A DNA stretch of 64,000 bases from Comamonadaceae bacterium (GTDB lineage Bacteria; Pseudomonadota; Gammaproteobacteria; Burkholderiales; Burkholderiaceae_C), in assembly GCA_947442105.1 (NCBI GenBank), contig CANEVH010000010.1, forward strand, positions 1-64,000. Reading direction: 5' to 3'. Position 1 is the stretch's first letter; each line of letters starts with the position of its first letter. Below, in pieces: positions 45,034 to 55,092 of this stretch. Under the pieces are notes generated by a model, which was not told where the DNA came from, searched no databases, and saw only the letters and a list, made by a program, of their open reading frames with translations. Both the position numbers and the translations under genes were made by a program.

Positions 45034-46365
45034 ATGAGCGTTTACCAAGAGACCATGAGCCGCCTGCAAGCACAGGGCATCCATTCGGTGCTGGTGCAGT
45101 TTTGCGATATTCATGGCGTGGCCAAAGGCAAGCTGGTGCCCCTTACAAACTTGCAGGAGTGGGTGGAGCAGGGCTCGGGCTTTGCCGGGCCCAGCATTTG
45201 GGGCACCGGTCTGCCACGTTTTGGCGCCCGAAGCGAGTACTACGCCCGTTTGCAATTGTCCAGCCTTCGGCCATTGCCATTTATGCCCGGCGTGGCCCAT
45301 GGCGTGGCCGATGGTTTTGCGGGTGGTCAGGCGCTAGACACCTGTTCGCGCCAACTCCTGCAAGCAGCGCTGGCGCGCATCCAGGCGCGCGGCTGGACGC
45401 TGTGGGTGGGCATAGAGCCGGAGTTTTTTTTGCTGCGCCAGGCCAGCACTGGGGCGTGGCAGGTTGCAGACGCCCAAGACCAGCTCGACAAACCCTCCTA
45501 CGACCTCAAGGCCATCCAGCGCAATCATGCCTTTCTGGACGACATGCGTGCCTCGCTGACCGCACTAGGCTTTGAACTGCAGCAAATCGACCATGAAGAC
45601 GCCAGCGGACAGTACGAAATCAACTACAAATTTGACGACGCGCTGGCTGCTGCCGACCGCTACATGCTCTTCAAGCAAACGGCGCATGCGCTTGCGCAAA
45701 AGCACGGCATGGTGTTTAGCGCCATGGCCAAACCGCTGGCCCAGGCACCGGGCAGCGGCCTGCATTTCCACCTAAGCATCACGGATGCCGATGGCAAGGC
45801 CGTGTTCGCGGACCCCACCGGCGCACTCGGCTTAAGCGCCGCGGGACACCAGTTCGCCGCCGGTTTGTTGGCCCACGCGGACGCTCTGAGCGCCCTGTGC
45901 GCACCCACGGTCAATAGCTACAAACGTTTGGCGGTCAGCTACAGCGCCTCGGGCACCACCTGGTCGCCCGTTTGGAAGGCCTACGGCGACAACAACCGCA
46001 CCTGTTTGCTGCGGGCGGTCGCCGGTCGGCTGGAATGGCGCTTGCCCGATGCGTCCTGCAACGTTTATGCCGCGATTGCCGCCACGCTCTTGGCGGGCCT
46101 GGACGGCATCGACAAGCACATGTCGGCACCCACGCCATGCGACGAGGATTTGTACGAACGCTTTGCCAGTGGCGCGCCCATGCCAGACCGCCTGCCCAGG
46201 GATTTGCACGATGCGCTCGCCGCACTGGAGCACGACGCTCCCTTGCGCGCGCAGCTAGGCGAGTCTTTTTGCGCGCAGTTTTTGCTGCTCAAACGCCAGG
46301 AGTGGGACGCGTACCAGCAACAGGTGTCGGCCTGGGAGATGGCGCGCTACGCCGACGCTTTTTAG
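45034..46365 (+). CDS. Glutamine synthetase family, type III GlnT / gamma-glutamylmethylamide synthetase-like
   Basis: A 443-residue glutamine-synthetase-fold ligase from ATG 45034 (MSVYQETMSRLQAQGIHSVLVQFCDIHGVAKGKLVP). The N-terminal motif, AGPSIWGTGLP, EPEFFLLR, DHEDASGQYEINY and GSGLHFHLS follow the GlnT/GMAS branch rather than PuuA. GMAS joins methylamine to glutamate in the N-methylglutamate pathway. Whether this protein uses methylamine, ethanolamine, a polyamine or ammonia is unclear; the other N-methylglutamate genes are absent here. The start may also be TTG 45028 two codons earlier. Confidence 0.82.
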   Translation: MSVYQETMSRLQAQGIHSVLVQFCDIHGVAKGKLVPLTNLQEWVEQGSGFAGPSIWGTGLPRFGARSEYYARLQLSSLRPLPFMPGVAHGVADGFAGGQALDTCSRQLLQAALARIQARGWTLWVGIEPEFFLLRQASTGAWQVADAQDQLDKPSYDLKAIQRNHAFLDDMRASLTALGFELQQIDHEDASGQYEINYKFDDALAAADRYMLFKQTAHALAQKHGMVFSAMAKPLAQAPGSGLHFHLSITDADGKAVFADPTGALGLSAAGHQFAAGLLAHADALSALCAPTVNSYKRLAVSYSASGTTWSPVWKAYGDNNRTCLLRAVAGRLEWRLPDASCNVYAAIAATLLAGLDGIDKHMSAPTPCDEDLYERFASGAPMPDRLPRDLHDALAALEHDAPLRAQLGESFCAQFLLLKRQEWDAYQQQVSAWEMARYADAF

Positions 46366-46563
46366 TCTTTCCGCGCGCGTCGCCGCTTTGGCACGCACGG
46401 GGTTGGGGCAACTGGACCGTCGTAGCGCTTTTGGATTGCACACCCTTTTTTCGTAATGCGAAATGTTGATGCGTGCAGTCGGGCTCTCCCAAAGTTTCAT
46501 CGCGCCGGTTTTGCATCTTCATGGCAAGTTGTGGTGCGCAAGTCATTGATTTCAATGATTAAA
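46366..46563. other. Intergenic region before the aceA operator
   Basis: Nothing coding is seen in the first 198 bases of the 321-base glnT-aceA gap; the sequence moves from GC-rich to AT-rich towards the operator. The remainder, 46564-46686, holds the aceA regulatory sites and leader. Confidence 0.6.
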
Positions 46564-46613
46564 TCTTAAGTCTTATATAAGACATAAGAGAAGACTTCTG
46601 TCTTATATAAGAC
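46564..46613. promoter_or_regulatory. Twin GTCTTATATAAGAC palindromes before aceA
   Basis: Two identical 14-bp perfect palindromes, GTCTTATATAAGAC, lie at 46570-46583 and 46600-46613, 30 bases apart (about three helical turns, so on one DNA face). The first is extended by TCTTA on the left and TAAGA on the right to a 26-bp inverted repeat with a single mismatched pair. They are 73-117 bases upstream of the aceA ATG and are very likely operators for a dimeric regulator of the glyoxylate shunt; the AT cores may also contain a -10. Confidence 0.8.
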
Positions 46614-46686
46614 CTAGAATAGGAGCACCGGCACCGCAATTGCATAGCGAGCGATGCCATCCCCTTACCAACTCTGGAGTGTTTAC

Positions 46687-48006
46687 ATGCCGCAATCAAT
46701 TACCGAACAGCTAAGCCGCGAGCAGCAAATCGCCGCCCTTGAAAAAGACTGGGCCACCAACCCCCGCTGGAAGGGCATCACCCGTGGCTACAGCGCCGCC
46801 GATGTGGTGCGCTTGCGCGGCTCCTTCCCCATCGAGCACACGCTCGCCCGCCGTGGCGCCGAGAAGCTCTGGAACCTGGTCAATACCGAACCCTACGTCA
46901 ACTGCCTGGGCGCGCTCACTGGCGGTCAGGCCATGCAGCAGGTTAAAGCGGGCGTGAAGGCCATTTACCTGTCGGGCTGGCAAGTCGCAGCCGACAACAA
47001 CTCCTACGCCTCCATGTACCCCGACCAGTCCCTGTACCCGGTGGACTCGGTGCCCACCGTGGTGGAGCGCATCAACAACACCTTCCGCCGTGCCGACGAA
47101 ATCCAGCACTCCAAAGGCATTGATGCGGGCGACAAGGGCTACATCGACAACTTTGCCCCCATCGTGGCCGATGCCGAAGCCGGTTTCGGTGGCGTGCTGA
47201 ACGCTTTTGAGCTGATGAAGGCCATGATCAAAGCCGGCGCCGCAGGCGTGCATTGGGAAGACCAACTGGCTTCGGTCAAGAAATGCGGCCACATGGGCGG
47301 CAAAGTGCTGGTTCCCACCGCAGAAGCCTGCCAAAAGCTGATCGCCGCGCGCATGGCCGCCGACGTTTGCGGCGTGCCCACGCTGGTGATTGCCCGCACC
47401 GACGCCGAAGCCGCAGACCTCTTGACCAGCGACTACGACGAGAACGACAAGCCCTTCCTGACCGGTGAGCGCACCGCCGAAGGCTTCTACAAAACCAATA
47501 AAGGCATCGAGCAGGCCATTTCCCGCGCCATTGCCTATGCCGAATATGCCGACCTGGTGTGGTGCGAAACCGGCACGCCAGACCTCGAATTCGCCAAGAA
47601 ATTTGCCGACGCGGTGCACGCCAAGCACCCCGGCAAAATGCTGGCCTACAACTGCTCGCCCTCGTTCAACTGGAAGAAAAATCTGGACGATGCCACCATC
47701 GCCAAGTTCCAGCGCGAGCTAGGCGCCATGGGCTACAAGTACCAGTTCATCACCTTGGCTGGCATCCACTCCATGTGGTACAACATGTTTGACTTGGCGC
47801 AAGACTACGTGGCACGCGGCATGACTGCTTATGTGGAAAAAGTGCAAGAGCCCGAGTTTGCAGCGCGTGATCGCGGCTACACCTTTGTGAGCCACCAGCA
47901 AGAAGTGGGCACCGGCTACTTTGACGAAGTCACCACCGTCATCCAAGGCGGCAAGTCCAGCGTAACGGCGCTTACCGGCTCGACCGAAGAAGAGCAGTTT
48001 CACTGA
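46687..48006 (+). CDS. aceA: Isocitrate lyase
   Basis: First glyoxylate-shunt enzyme, cleaving isocitrate to succinate and glyoxylate for growth on acetate or fatty acids. The 439-residue length and catalytic signature [12 protein letters not shown] are classic, as are the [36 protein letters not shown] and [13 protein letters not shown] segments. The start is ATG 46687 ([15 protein letters not shown]); the track start at 46654 precedes homology. It is monocistronic, with a terminator downstream and twin palindromic operators upstream. It may help recycle C2 units from the amine catabolic genes. Confidence 0.98.
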   Translation: MPQSITEQLSREQQIAALEKDWATNPRWKGITRGYSAADVVRLRGSFPIEHTLARRGAEKLWNLVNTEPYVNCLGALTGGQAMQQVKAGVKAIYLSGWQVAADNNSYASMYPDQSLYPVDSVPTVVERINNTFRRADEIQHSKGIDAGDKGYIDNFAPIVADAEAGFGGVLNAFELMKAMIKAGAAGVHWEDQLASVKKCGHMGGKVLVPTAEACQKLIAARMAADVCGVPTLVIARTDAEAADLLTSDYDENDKPFLTGERTAEGFYKTNKGIEQAISRAIAYAEYADLVWCETGTPDLEFAKKFADAVHAKHPGKMLAYNCSPSFNWKKNLDDATIAKFQRELGAMGYKYQFITLAGIHSMWYNMFDLAQDYVARGMTAYVEKVQEPEFAARDRGYTFVSHQQEVGTGYFDEVTTVIQGGKSSVTALTGSTEEEQFH

Positions 48007-48062
48007 AAATGGACCGCGTTAGGCCAGCGTAAAATCGCAAGCTAGCGTTTCAACCCACCTCC

Positions 48063-48087
48063 AGCGCGGCACCTGCCGCGCTTTTTT
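48063..48087 (+). terminator. Intrinsic terminator between aceA and thrS
   Basis: AGCGCGGCA (48063-48071) pairs with TGCCGCGCT (48074-48082) with a two-base loop, then six T residues. It ends the aceA transcript, but the T-run stops only five bases before the thrS ATG, so it also sits where the thrS Shine-Dalgarno should be. Confidence 0.85.
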
Positions 48088-48092
48088 GCTTT

Positions 48093-50012
48093 ATGACCAT
48101 GGTTCAGATCACACTTCCCGACGGCTCTTCGCGCGAATTTCCCGGTCCGGTGACCGTGGCCGAGGTGGCCGCATCGATTGGCGCAGGCCTTGCAAAAGCG
48201 GCCTTGGTGGGCAAGATCGACGGCGTGGTGGTTGACACCAGCCACACCATCAGCACCAACGTCGCTTTGTCCATCATCACCACCAAAGACGTCGACGGTC
48301 TAGAAGTGATTCGCCACTCCACCGCGCACTTGCTGGCCTACGCGGTCAAGAGCTTGTTCCCTGACGCCCAAGTCACCATCGGCCCGGTCATTGAGCACGG
48401 ATTCTTTTACGATTTTTCTTACAAACGCCCTTTCACGCTCGACGATTTGGCGCTGATCGAGAAAAAAATGACCGAACTCGCCGCCAAAGACGAGCCGGTG
48501 ACGCGCCGTGTGCTGCCGCGTGACGAGGCGGTGGCCTATTTCAAAAGCCTGGGCGAGCACTACAAAGCGGAAATCATCGAGAGCATTCCTGCTGACCAAG
48601 AGGTCTCCCTGTACCGCGAAGGCGATTTCGAAGACCTGTGCCGTGGCCCCCACGTGCCCAGCACAGGCAAGCTCAAATTCTTTAAGCTCATGAAGCTGGC
48701 CGGCGCTTACTGGCGCGGCGACCACAAAAACGAGATGCTCCAGCGCATCTACGGCACTGCCTGGGCCACCAAAGACGATTTGCAGCAGCACCTCACCATG
48801 CTCGAAGAGGCCGAAAAGCGCGACCACCGCAAATTGGGGCGCGAACTCGACCTGTTTCACATCGACGACCACGCGCCAGGCCTGGTGTTCTGGCACCCCA
48901 AGGGCTGGACTCTGTGGCAGGGCGTAGAGCAGTACATGCGCCGTGTCTACCAAGACAACGGTTACCTGGAAGTCAAAGGCCCGCAAATCATCGACAAAGG
49001 CTTGTGGGAGAAAACCGGCCACTGGGACAAATACCGCGAAAACATGTTCGTCACCGAGTCCGAGAAGCGTGAATACGCCTTGAAGCCGATGAACTGCCCC
49101 GGCCACATCCTGATCTTCAAACAAGGCATCAAAAGCTACCGCGACCTGCCGCTGCGCTACGGCGAGTTCGGCCAATGCCACCGCAACGAGCCCTCGGGCG
49201 GCCTGCACGGCATCATGCGCGTGCGCGGCTTCACCCAGGACGACGGCCACATTTTTTGCACCGAAGACCAGATCTTGCAGGAATGCGTGAACTACACGGC
49301 CTTGCTGCAAAAGGTCTATACCGACTTTGGATTCAAGAACATCATTTACAAGGTGGCCACCCGTCCCGAAAAGCGCATTGGCTCAGATGAAAGCTGGGAC
49401 AAGGCCGAGCACGCGCTGATGGAAAGCCTGCGTGCCTCGGGATGCGCGTTTGAGATTTCCGTGGGCGACGGCGCTTTTTACGGCCCCAAGATTGAATACA
49501 CCCTCAAGGACGCGATAGGCCGCCAGTGGCAATGCGGCACCATGCAAGTCGACTTCTTCATGACCGAACGCCTGGACGCCGAATACGTGGGTGAAGACGG
49601 CGCCCGCCACCGCCCGGTCATGTTGCACCGCGCCATCGTCGGCAGCCTGGAGCGATTCATCGGAATTCTGATCGAAGAGAGCGCTGGCGCCTTGCCAACG
49701 TGGCTGGCGCCGGTACAAATCGCGGTGCTCAATATCACCGACGCACAGGCCGATTACGCGCGTTTTGTTGCGAAATCGCTGCAAGATCAAGGGCTTAGGG
49801 TTGATCTGGACCTTAAGAACGAAAAAATAACGTATAAAATACGTGAGCATTCGATGCAGAAGCTGCCCTATCTGCTTGTTGTAGGTGATAAGGAGATGGC
49901 AGCCGGTTCCGTCGCAGTGCGCGCCCGAGGGGGTAAAGACCTCGGTGCAATGCCGCTAGATGCCTTTGTGCAAATCATAAAAAGCGACATTGCTGACAAA
50001 TCCCTTGTCTAA
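48093..50012 (+). CDS. thrS: Threonyl-tRNA synthetase
   Basis: Class II aminoacyl-tRNA synthetase of 639 residues. The order is TGS domain (1-65; [18 protein letters not shown]), editing domain ([16 protein letters not shown], then [17 protein letters not shown]), catalytic core (zinc ligand Cys335 in [11 protein letters not shown]; motif 2 [25 protein letters not shown]), and anticodon-binding domain. Start ATG 48093 or 48099 (MVQITLP) are both possible, and neither has a Shine-Dalgarno because an intrinsic terminator lies directly upstream. infC follows after 81 bases. Confidence 0.98.
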   Translation: MTMVQITLPDGSSREFPGPVTVAEVAASIGAGLAKAALVGKIDGVVVDTSHTISTNVALSIITTKDVDGLEVIRHSTAHLLAYAVKSLFPDAQVTIGPVIEHGFFYDFSYKRPFTLDDLALIEKKMTELAAKDEPVTRRVLPRDEAVAYFKSLGEHYKAEIIESIPADQEVSLYREGDFEDLCRGPHVPSTGKLKFFKLMKLAGAYWRGDHKNEMLQRIYGTAWATKDDLQQHLTMLEEAEKRDHRKLGRELDLFHIDDHAPGLVFWHPKGWTLWQGVEQYMRRVYQDNGYLEVKGPQIIDKGLWEKTGHWDKYRENMFVTESEKREYALKPMNCPGHILIFKQGIKSYRDLPLRYGEFGQCHRNEPSGGLHGIMRVRGFTQDDGHIFCTEDQILQECVNYTALLQKVYTDFGFKNIIYKVATRPEKRIGSDESWDKAEHALMESLRASGCAFEISVGDGAFYGPKIEYTLKDAIGRQWQCGTMQVDFFMTERLDAEYVGEDGARHRPVMLHRAIVGSLERFIGILIEESAGALPTWLAPVQIAVLNITDAQADYARFVAKSLQDQGLRVDLDLKNEKITYKIREHSMQKLPYLLVVGDKEMAAGSVAVRARGGKDLGAMPLDAFVQIIKSDIADKSLV

Positions 50013-50093
50013 GGTTGTTTCCAAAGATGAAGTTGGTCCGTCGCGTGCCGCGCGGTTGTAGCCCTTTGGGCAAATATTGTGAAGGATTGAGCC

Positions 50094-50681
50094 ATCGCTA
50101 CTGAATTTCGTGACCGCCGTCAGCGTGAAGAACGCAAACACCGCCTCAACCGAGAAATCATGGTGCCGGAAGTCCGGCTCTCAGGCATAGAGAATGAACC
50201 CCTCGGGGTCGTCAGTCTCATGGAGGCCCTTCGTATGGCCGGTGAGTTGGATGTGGATTTGGTGGAAATATCCGCCACCGCCATTCCGCCGGTTTGCCGC
50301 TTGATGGACTACGGAAAGTTCAAATACCAAGAGCAAAAGAAGGCAGCGGAAGCGAAGTCCAAGCAAAAGGTCATCGAGGTCAAGGAAATCAAATTCCGAC
50401 CCGGTACCGACGATGGCGACTACAACATCAAAGTGCGCAACATCAAGCGCTTTTTGGAAGACGGTGACAAGTGCAAGATTACGCTGCGATTTCGCGGTCG
50501 TGAAATTACCCACCAAGAGATCGGTCTGGCCTTGTTGCAGCGCATGCGCGAAGAGCTGGCGGACCTGATTGTGGTGGAGCAGTTTCCCAAGTTGGAAGGT
50601 CGCCAGATGGTCATGATGATTGCACCGGGCAAGAAAAAGCCGGGTGGCGCAGCCAAGCCGGTTCAAGAGTCGACTGCGTAG
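50094..50681 (+). CDS. infC: Translation initiation factor IF-3 (ATC start)
   Basis: IF-3 keeps the subunits apart and checks start-codon pairing. The ORF track begins at ATG 50160, but homology ([20 protein letters not shown]) continues upstream to an ATC at 50094 that follows AAGGATTGAGCC; an in-frame TGA at 50088-50090 rules out any earlier start. From ATC the protein has 195 residues, the expected size. A rare non-AUG start is typical of infC (AUU in E. coli), where IF-3 represses its own translation. It is followed by rpmI and rplT in the conserved order. Confidence 0.95.
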   Translation: MATEFRDRRQREERKHRLNREIMVPEVRLSGIENEPLGVVSLMEALRMAGELDVDLVEISATAIPPVCRLMDYGKFKYQEQKKAAEAKSKQKVIEVKEIKFRPGTDDGDYNIKVRNIKRFLEDGDKCKITLRFRGREITHQEIGLALLQRMREELADLIVVEQFPKLEGRQMVMMIAPGKKKPGGAAKPVQESTA

Positions 50682-50717
50682 ACAGAAACAGTTAAGAAAA
50701 AATTAAGAAATAGTTCG

Positions 50718-50737
50718 TGCCAGTTTGGTCGCTGGCA
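50718..50737 (+). other. Small hairpin in the infC-rpmI leader
   Basis: TGCCAG (50718-50723) pairs with CTGGCA (50732-50737) within the 140-base spacer before rpmI. In E. coli ribosomal protein L20 represses rpmI-rplT through a structured leader; this spacer could hold an equivalent, but I cannot show the specific fold. Confidence 0.3.
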
Positions 50738-50821
50738 TCGATTTTAAAAGTGGCTCGGGGCCAACAAGGCTGGAAATTCTTTCCAGACGCCTCACGAGCA
50801 CAAGATAGAAGGAGCATCCAC

Positions 50822-51025
50822 ATGCCCAAAATGAAGACCAAGAGCGCGGCGAAAAAACGCTTTCGCGTTCGTCCCGGTGGCACCGTCAAACGCGGTCAAG
50901 CCTTCAAACGTCACATCTTGACCAAGAAGACCACCAAAAATAAACGCCACTTGCGGGGCTCCACTGGAGTTCATGAGACCAATATGGGTCACATGGCGCA
51001 GATGCTGCCCGGTCGTGGCATTTAA
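50822..51025 (+). CDS. rpmI: 50S ribosomal protein L35
   Basis: 67 residues from ATG 50822 ([20 protein letters not shown]), a typical L35 with basic sequence ending in [23 protein letters not shown] gives a strong ribosome site; the track start at 50717 reads through the leader. rplT is 25 bases downstream. Confidence 0.98.
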   Translation: MPKMKTKSAAKKRFRVRPGGTVKRGQAFKRHILTKKTTKNKRHLRGSTGVHETNMGHMAQMLPGRGI

Positions 51026-51050
51026 TTAACGACGAACAAGGAGTAAACAC

Positions 51051-51410
51051 ATGCCTCGCGTCAAACGTGGTGTAACGGCTCGCGCCCGCCACAAAAAAGT
51101 TCTCGCCCTTGCCAAGGGTTTTCGCGGTCGCCGCGGTAATGTCTTTCGCGTCGCCAAAGAAGCGGTAATGAAGGCTGGGCAATATGCCTACCGTGACCGC
51201 CGTACCAAAAAGCGCGTGTTCCGTCAGTTGTGGATTGCGCGTATCAACGCCGCAGCCCGCCAATGCGGCATGACCTACAGCCAGTTCGCCAACGGACTGA
51301 AAAAAGCGAATATCGAGATTGACCGCAAGGTTTTGAGCGATATCGCGATTCATGACATGGCCGCTTTTGCGGGCATCGTGGAACAAGTGAAAGCCAAGCT
51401 GGCAGCCTGA
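51051..51410 (+). CDS. rplT: 50S ribosomal protein L20
   Basis: 119 residues with [47 protein letters not shown] and the [11 protein letters not shown] segment: a standard L20, needed early in 50S assembly and, in many bacteria, a repressor of its own operon. It is closed by a strong terminator, although pheS follows in the same direction. Confidence 0.98.
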   Translation: MPRVKRGVTARARHKKVLALAKGFRGRRGNVFRVAKEAVMKAGQYAYRDRRTKKRVFRQLWIARINAAARQCGMTYSQFANGLKKANIEIDRKVLSDIAIHDMAAFAGIVEQVKAKLAA

Positions 51411-51457
51411 TTCCCGCCCGCTGCGCCTTGGATTGAGGCGTATGGCGCACCAGAGAC

Positions 51458-51493
51458 AAGGGCTAGCGCTTGAAAAAGCACTAGCCCTTTTTT
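51458..51493 (+). terminator. Intrinsic terminator after rplT
   Basis: AAGGGCTAG (51458-51466) pairs with CTAGCCCTT (51481-51489), with a further GCTT/AAGC pairing inside, followed by a run of six Ts. It lies between rplT and pheS, 43 bases before pheS, and may act as a partial terminator or attenuator for pheST. Confidence 0.85.
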
Positions 51494-51535
51494 GTGCCAG
51501 TCATTTTTCTTTAGCCCCGAGATTCTCACTTTCGT

Positions 51536-52606
51536 ATGACCGACTTGAATGACATCGTCAGCGCGGCCAGCGCCGCGTTTGCCCAGGCGCACACGCCGGC
51601 CGATCTGGAAAACGCAAAGGCCCAGTTTTTAGGCAAATCCGGCCGCATGACCGAGCTGATGAAGGGCATGGCCGCGCTCAGCGTGGACGAGAAGAAGTCG
51701 CGCGGCGCTGCCATCAACGTGGCCAAACAGGCGATCGAGGCCGCACTCACCCAGCGCCGCCAGGCCCTGGCCGATGCCGAATTGCAATTGCAATTGCAGG
51801 CCGAAGCGCTGGATGTCACCTTGCCCGGCCGCCAACGGGGCGCGGGAGGATTGCACCCCGTGTCTTTGACCTTGGAGCGCATTGAGTCCATCTTCGGTTC
51901 CATGGGTTTTGACGTCGCGCAAGGCCCAGAGATTGAGACCGATTGGTTTAACTTCACCGCCCTGAACACGCCTGAAGACCATCCGGCGCGCTCTATGCAC
52001 GACACTTTTTATGTCGAAGGCGGCACCGACAAAGCGCCCCTGCTGCTGCGCACCCACACCAGCCCGATGCAAATCCGCTATGCGGTGCAGCACGTAAAAA
52101 AATACCGCGCCGCTGCGGGCGACTCCAGCGAAGGTCTGTTTGCCGGTGACATGCCCGAGATTCGTGTGATTGCCCCCGGGCGCACCTACCGTGTGGACAG
52201 CGACGCCACGCATTCGCCCATGTTCCACCAGTGCGAAGGCCTGTGGGTGGGGGAGAACGTGAGCTTCAAGGACTTGAAGTTCGTTTTTACCGACTTTTGC
52301 CGCACATTTTTTGAAAGCGAGGACCTGGTCTTGCGCTTTCGCCCCAGTTTCTTCCCGTTCACTGAGCCCAGCGCCGAGATCGATATCCAGTTTGCCACCG
52401 GGCCGTTAGCAGGGCGCTGGCTGGAGGTGGCCGGGTCTGGGCAGGTGCACCCCAACGTGATACGCAATATGGGCCTGGACCCTGAGAAATACATCGGCTT
52501 TGCCTTTGGCATGGGCCCGGACCGCCTGACCATGCTGCGCTACGGTGTTAATGACCTGCGCTTATTTTTTGACGGCGATATCCGCTTTCTCTCGCAGTTT
52601 CAATAA
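51536..52606 (+). CDS. pheS: Phenylalanyl-tRNA synthetase alpha chain
   Basis: 356 residues. The N-terminal coiled-coil arm binds tRNA-Phe (about 1-90), followed by the class II catalytic core with [31 protein letters not shown], motif 2 [21 protein letters not shown] and motif 3 [22 protein letters not shown]. It starts at ATG 51536 without a strong Shine-Dalgarno. pheT begins 15 bases after its end. Confidence 0.98.
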   Translation: MTDLNDIVSAASAAFAQAHTPADLENAKAQFLGKSGRMTELMKGMAALSVDEKKSRGAAINVAKQAIEAALTQRRQALADAELQLQLQAEALDVTLPGRQRGAGGLHPVSLTLERIESIFGSMGFDVAQGPEIETDWFNFTALNTPEDHPARSMHDTFYVEGGTDKAPLLLRTHTSPMQIRYAVQHVKKYRAAAGDSSEGLFAGDMPEIRVIAPGRTYRVDSDATHSPMFHQCEGLWVGENVSFKDLKFVFTDFCRTFFESEDLVLRFRPSFFPFTEPSAEIDIQFATGPLAGRWLEVAGSGQVHPNVIRNMGLDPEKYIGFAFGMGPDRLTMLRYGVNDLRLFFDGDIRFLSQFQ

Positions 52607-52621
52607 TTCGAATAAGAGCCT

Positions 52622-55057
52622 ATGCAATTCCCTGAATCCTGGCTGCGGGCCTTTTGCAACCCGCCGCTCACTACTGCGCAACTCGCACACACGCTGACCA
52701 TGGCGGGGCTGGAGGTAGAAGAACTCAAGCCCGTGGCGCCGCCGTTCAGCCATATCGTGGTGGGCGAAATCCGCCACGCCGAGCAACACCCCAACGCCGA
52801 CCGCTTGCGGGTTTGCAAGGTGGACGTGGGCGTACCCGAGCTATTGAATATCGTGTGCGGTGCGCCCAACGCCCGCGTCGGTATTCGCGTTCCCTGCGCC
52901 CTGGTGGGCGCTGAGCTGCCCCCCGGCGCGGACGGCAAGCCTTTTGTCATCAAGCTAGGGCAACTGCGCGGCGTGGAAAGCCAAGGCATGTTGTGCTCGG
53001 CCAAAGAGCTGCAACTCGCCGACGACCATGGCGGCTTGCTGGAGCTGGCGCCAGACGCACGCTTGGGCCAAAGCATTCGGGAGCACCTGAATCTGGACGA
53101 CACCTTGTTCACCCTCAAGCTCACACCCAATTTGGCGCATTGCCTGAGCGTTTACGGCGTGGCCCGTGAAGTGGCGGCGCTCACCGGCGCGCCGCTGGTG
53201 CAGCCCGAGTTTCCACCTGTGGCACTGGGCAATGCCGACACCCTTAAGGTCACGGTGAGCGCGCCGGACTTGTGTGGTCGTTTTTCCGGCCGCGTGATTC
53301 GCAATCTCAACCCGCAGGCCACAACGCCGCAGTGGATGGTGGACCGCCTGGCGCGCTGCGGCCAGCGCAGCGTGACTGCTTTGGTGGATGTTTCCAACTA
53401 CGTGATGTTCGAGTTGGGTCGACCCTCGCATATTTTTGACTTGGACAAAATCCACGGCGCCCTGGATGTGCGCTGGGGCCGGGCGGGGGAGCAGATCAAG
53501 CTGCTCAACGGCAATACGGTTGAAGTCGATGGCCAGGTGGGGGTGATTGCCGACGAACAGCAGGTCGAGTCCCTGGCTGGCATCATGGGCGGTGACGCTA
53601 CCGCCGTTTCCGACGCCACGCGTCATGTGTATGTGGAGGCGGCGTTCTGGTGGCCCAAGGCGATTGCCGGGCGTTCCAGGCGTTTCAACTTTTCGACCGA
53701 CGCCGGTCACCGCTTTGAGCGCGGCGTGGACCCAGCGTCCACGGTGGAGCATATTGAGCACCTCTCAAAGCTGATTCTGGATATTTGCGGCACGCCCGAC
53801 ACGACGTGCGGCCCGGTCGATGACCAGCAGCCTCACATGCCGGTGCCCGCCCCAGTACAACTGCGGCTGGCGCGCGCCGCAAAAATCATTGGCATGCCCT
53901 TGACCCAGGCGCAGTGCTTTGACGCTTTGCGCGGGCTGGGGCTCGATGTCACGCAGGCCGAGGGTGTTTTGACCGTGGTGCCGCCGAGCTATCGCTTTGA
54001 CTTGCAGATCGAAGAAGACCTGATTGAAGAAGTGGCGCGCATGGTGGGCTACGACCAGCTGCCCCACACGCCGCCGCTGGGGCCTATTACCGCCAAGCTG
54101 CGCTCTGAGGCACAGCGTAGCCCGTTTGCCGTGCGCCGTGCCCTGGCCGCCATGGGCTACCAAGAAACCATTAACTTCAGCTTTGTGGAAGAGCGCTGGG
54201 AGCGCGAGCTGGCGGGCAATACCGCGCCGATCAAGCTGCAAAACCCGATTGCCAGCCAGATGAGCGTGATGCGCTCCTCGCTGATTGGCTCTCTGGTGCA
54301 AGTGCTGCAGTTCAACCAGGCGCGCAAGGCGCCGCGCGTGCGCGTGTTTGAGCTGGGTCGCGTGTTCCTGCGCAACGAGGCGGTGCAAAACACCGATACC
54401 ACGGTGCAGGGCTTCGACCAGCCGATGCGGGTGGCGGGCCTGGCTTCGGGCGCTACCGACGCGCTGCAATGGGGGCGCAAAGACACAGGGGTTGATTTCT
54501 TTGATGTCAAAGGCGATGTCGAGGCGCTTTTTGCCCCGCTCAAGCCTGACTTCATGCCCGGTAGTCACCCCGCGATGCATCCCGGCCGCTGCGCCCAAGT
54601 CATGGTGGGCGAGCGCGTTGTGGGCTACGTTGGTGAACTCCACCCCCAATGGCGCCAGGCCTATGAATTGGCCCAGGCGCCGGTGGTTTTTGAATTGGAC
54701 TTGGATGCGGTGCTGCAAAGTCGGGTGCCAGTGTTCGCTGCGGTGCCCAAGTTTCAGGCGGTGCAGCGCGATATCGCGGTCATGGTCGCCGATGGCGTAA
54801 GCCACCAGGCGCTGATGGCGTCCATCCACGCGGCGGCTACCGATGGCCTGCTGCAAAGTGCGCAATTGTTTGACGTCTACCGGCCCAAAGCCGCTGCAGC
54901 GGATGCTGGGTTGGCAGCTGCGGCGCAACGAAGCCTTGCCGTGCGCCTGACACTTGGCGCCAGCGACGCCACGCTCACCGAAGATCAAATTGAGCAGGCG
55001 GTGAAGGCGGTTTTGCACCAACTCGCGCAGGATCTGCGTGCGCACCAGCGCGTCTGA
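52622..55057 (+). CDS. pheT: Phenylalanyl-tRNA synthetase beta chain
   Basis: 811 residues with the usual domain order: tRNA-binding OB fold (HIVVGEIRHAEQHPNADRLRVCKVDVG near residue 40), B3/B4 editing domain (middle third; GRPSHIFDLDKIHG), B5, a pseudo-catalytic core and the C-terminal anticodon-binding (FDX-ACB) domain beginning about KFQAVQRDIAVMV. It joins PheS in the (alpha-beta)2 enzyme. ihfA follows 35 bases later, as in E. coli. Confidence 0.98.
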   Translation: MQFPESWLRAFCNPPLTTAQLAHTLTMAGLEVEELKPVAPPFSHIVVGEIRHAEQHPNADRLRVCKVDVGVPELLNIVCGAPNARVGIRVPCALVGAELPPGADGKPFVIKLGQLRGVESQGMLCSAKELQLADDHGGLLELAPDARLGQSIREHLNLDDTLFTLKLTPNLAHCLSVYGVAREVAALTGAPLVQPEFPPVALGNADTLKVTVSAPDLCGRFSGRVIRNLNPQATTPQWMVDRLARCGQRSVTALVDVSNYVMFELGRPSHIFDLDKIHGALDVRWGRAGEQIKLLNGNTVEVDGQVGVIADEQQVESLAGIMGGDATAVSDATRHVYVEAAFWWPKAIAGRSRRFNFSTDAGHRFERGVDPASTVEHIEHLSKLILDICGTPDTTCGPVDDQQPHMPVPAPVQLRLARAAKIIGMPLTQAQCFDALRGLGLDVTQAEGVLTVVPPSYRFDLQIEEDLIEEVARMVGYDQLPHTPPLGPITAKLRSEAQRSPFAVRRALAAMGYQETINFSFVEERWERELAGNTAPIKLQNPIASQMSVMRSSLIGSLVQVLQFNQARKAPRVRVFELGRVFLRNEAVQNTDTTVQGFDQPMRVAGLASGATDALQWGRKDTGVDFFDVKGDVEALFAPLKPDFMPGSHPAMHPGRCAQVMVGERVVGYVGELHPQWRQAYELAQAPVVFELDLDAVLQSRVPVFAAVPKFQAVQRDIAVMVADGVSHQALMASIHAAATDGLLQSAQLFDVYRPKAAAADAGLAAAAQRSLAVRLTLGASDATLTEDQIEQAVKAVLHQLAQDLRAHQRV

Positions 55058-55092
55058 AAAACAGGCAGCCCATCGCCCGCAGAAAGAACGCC

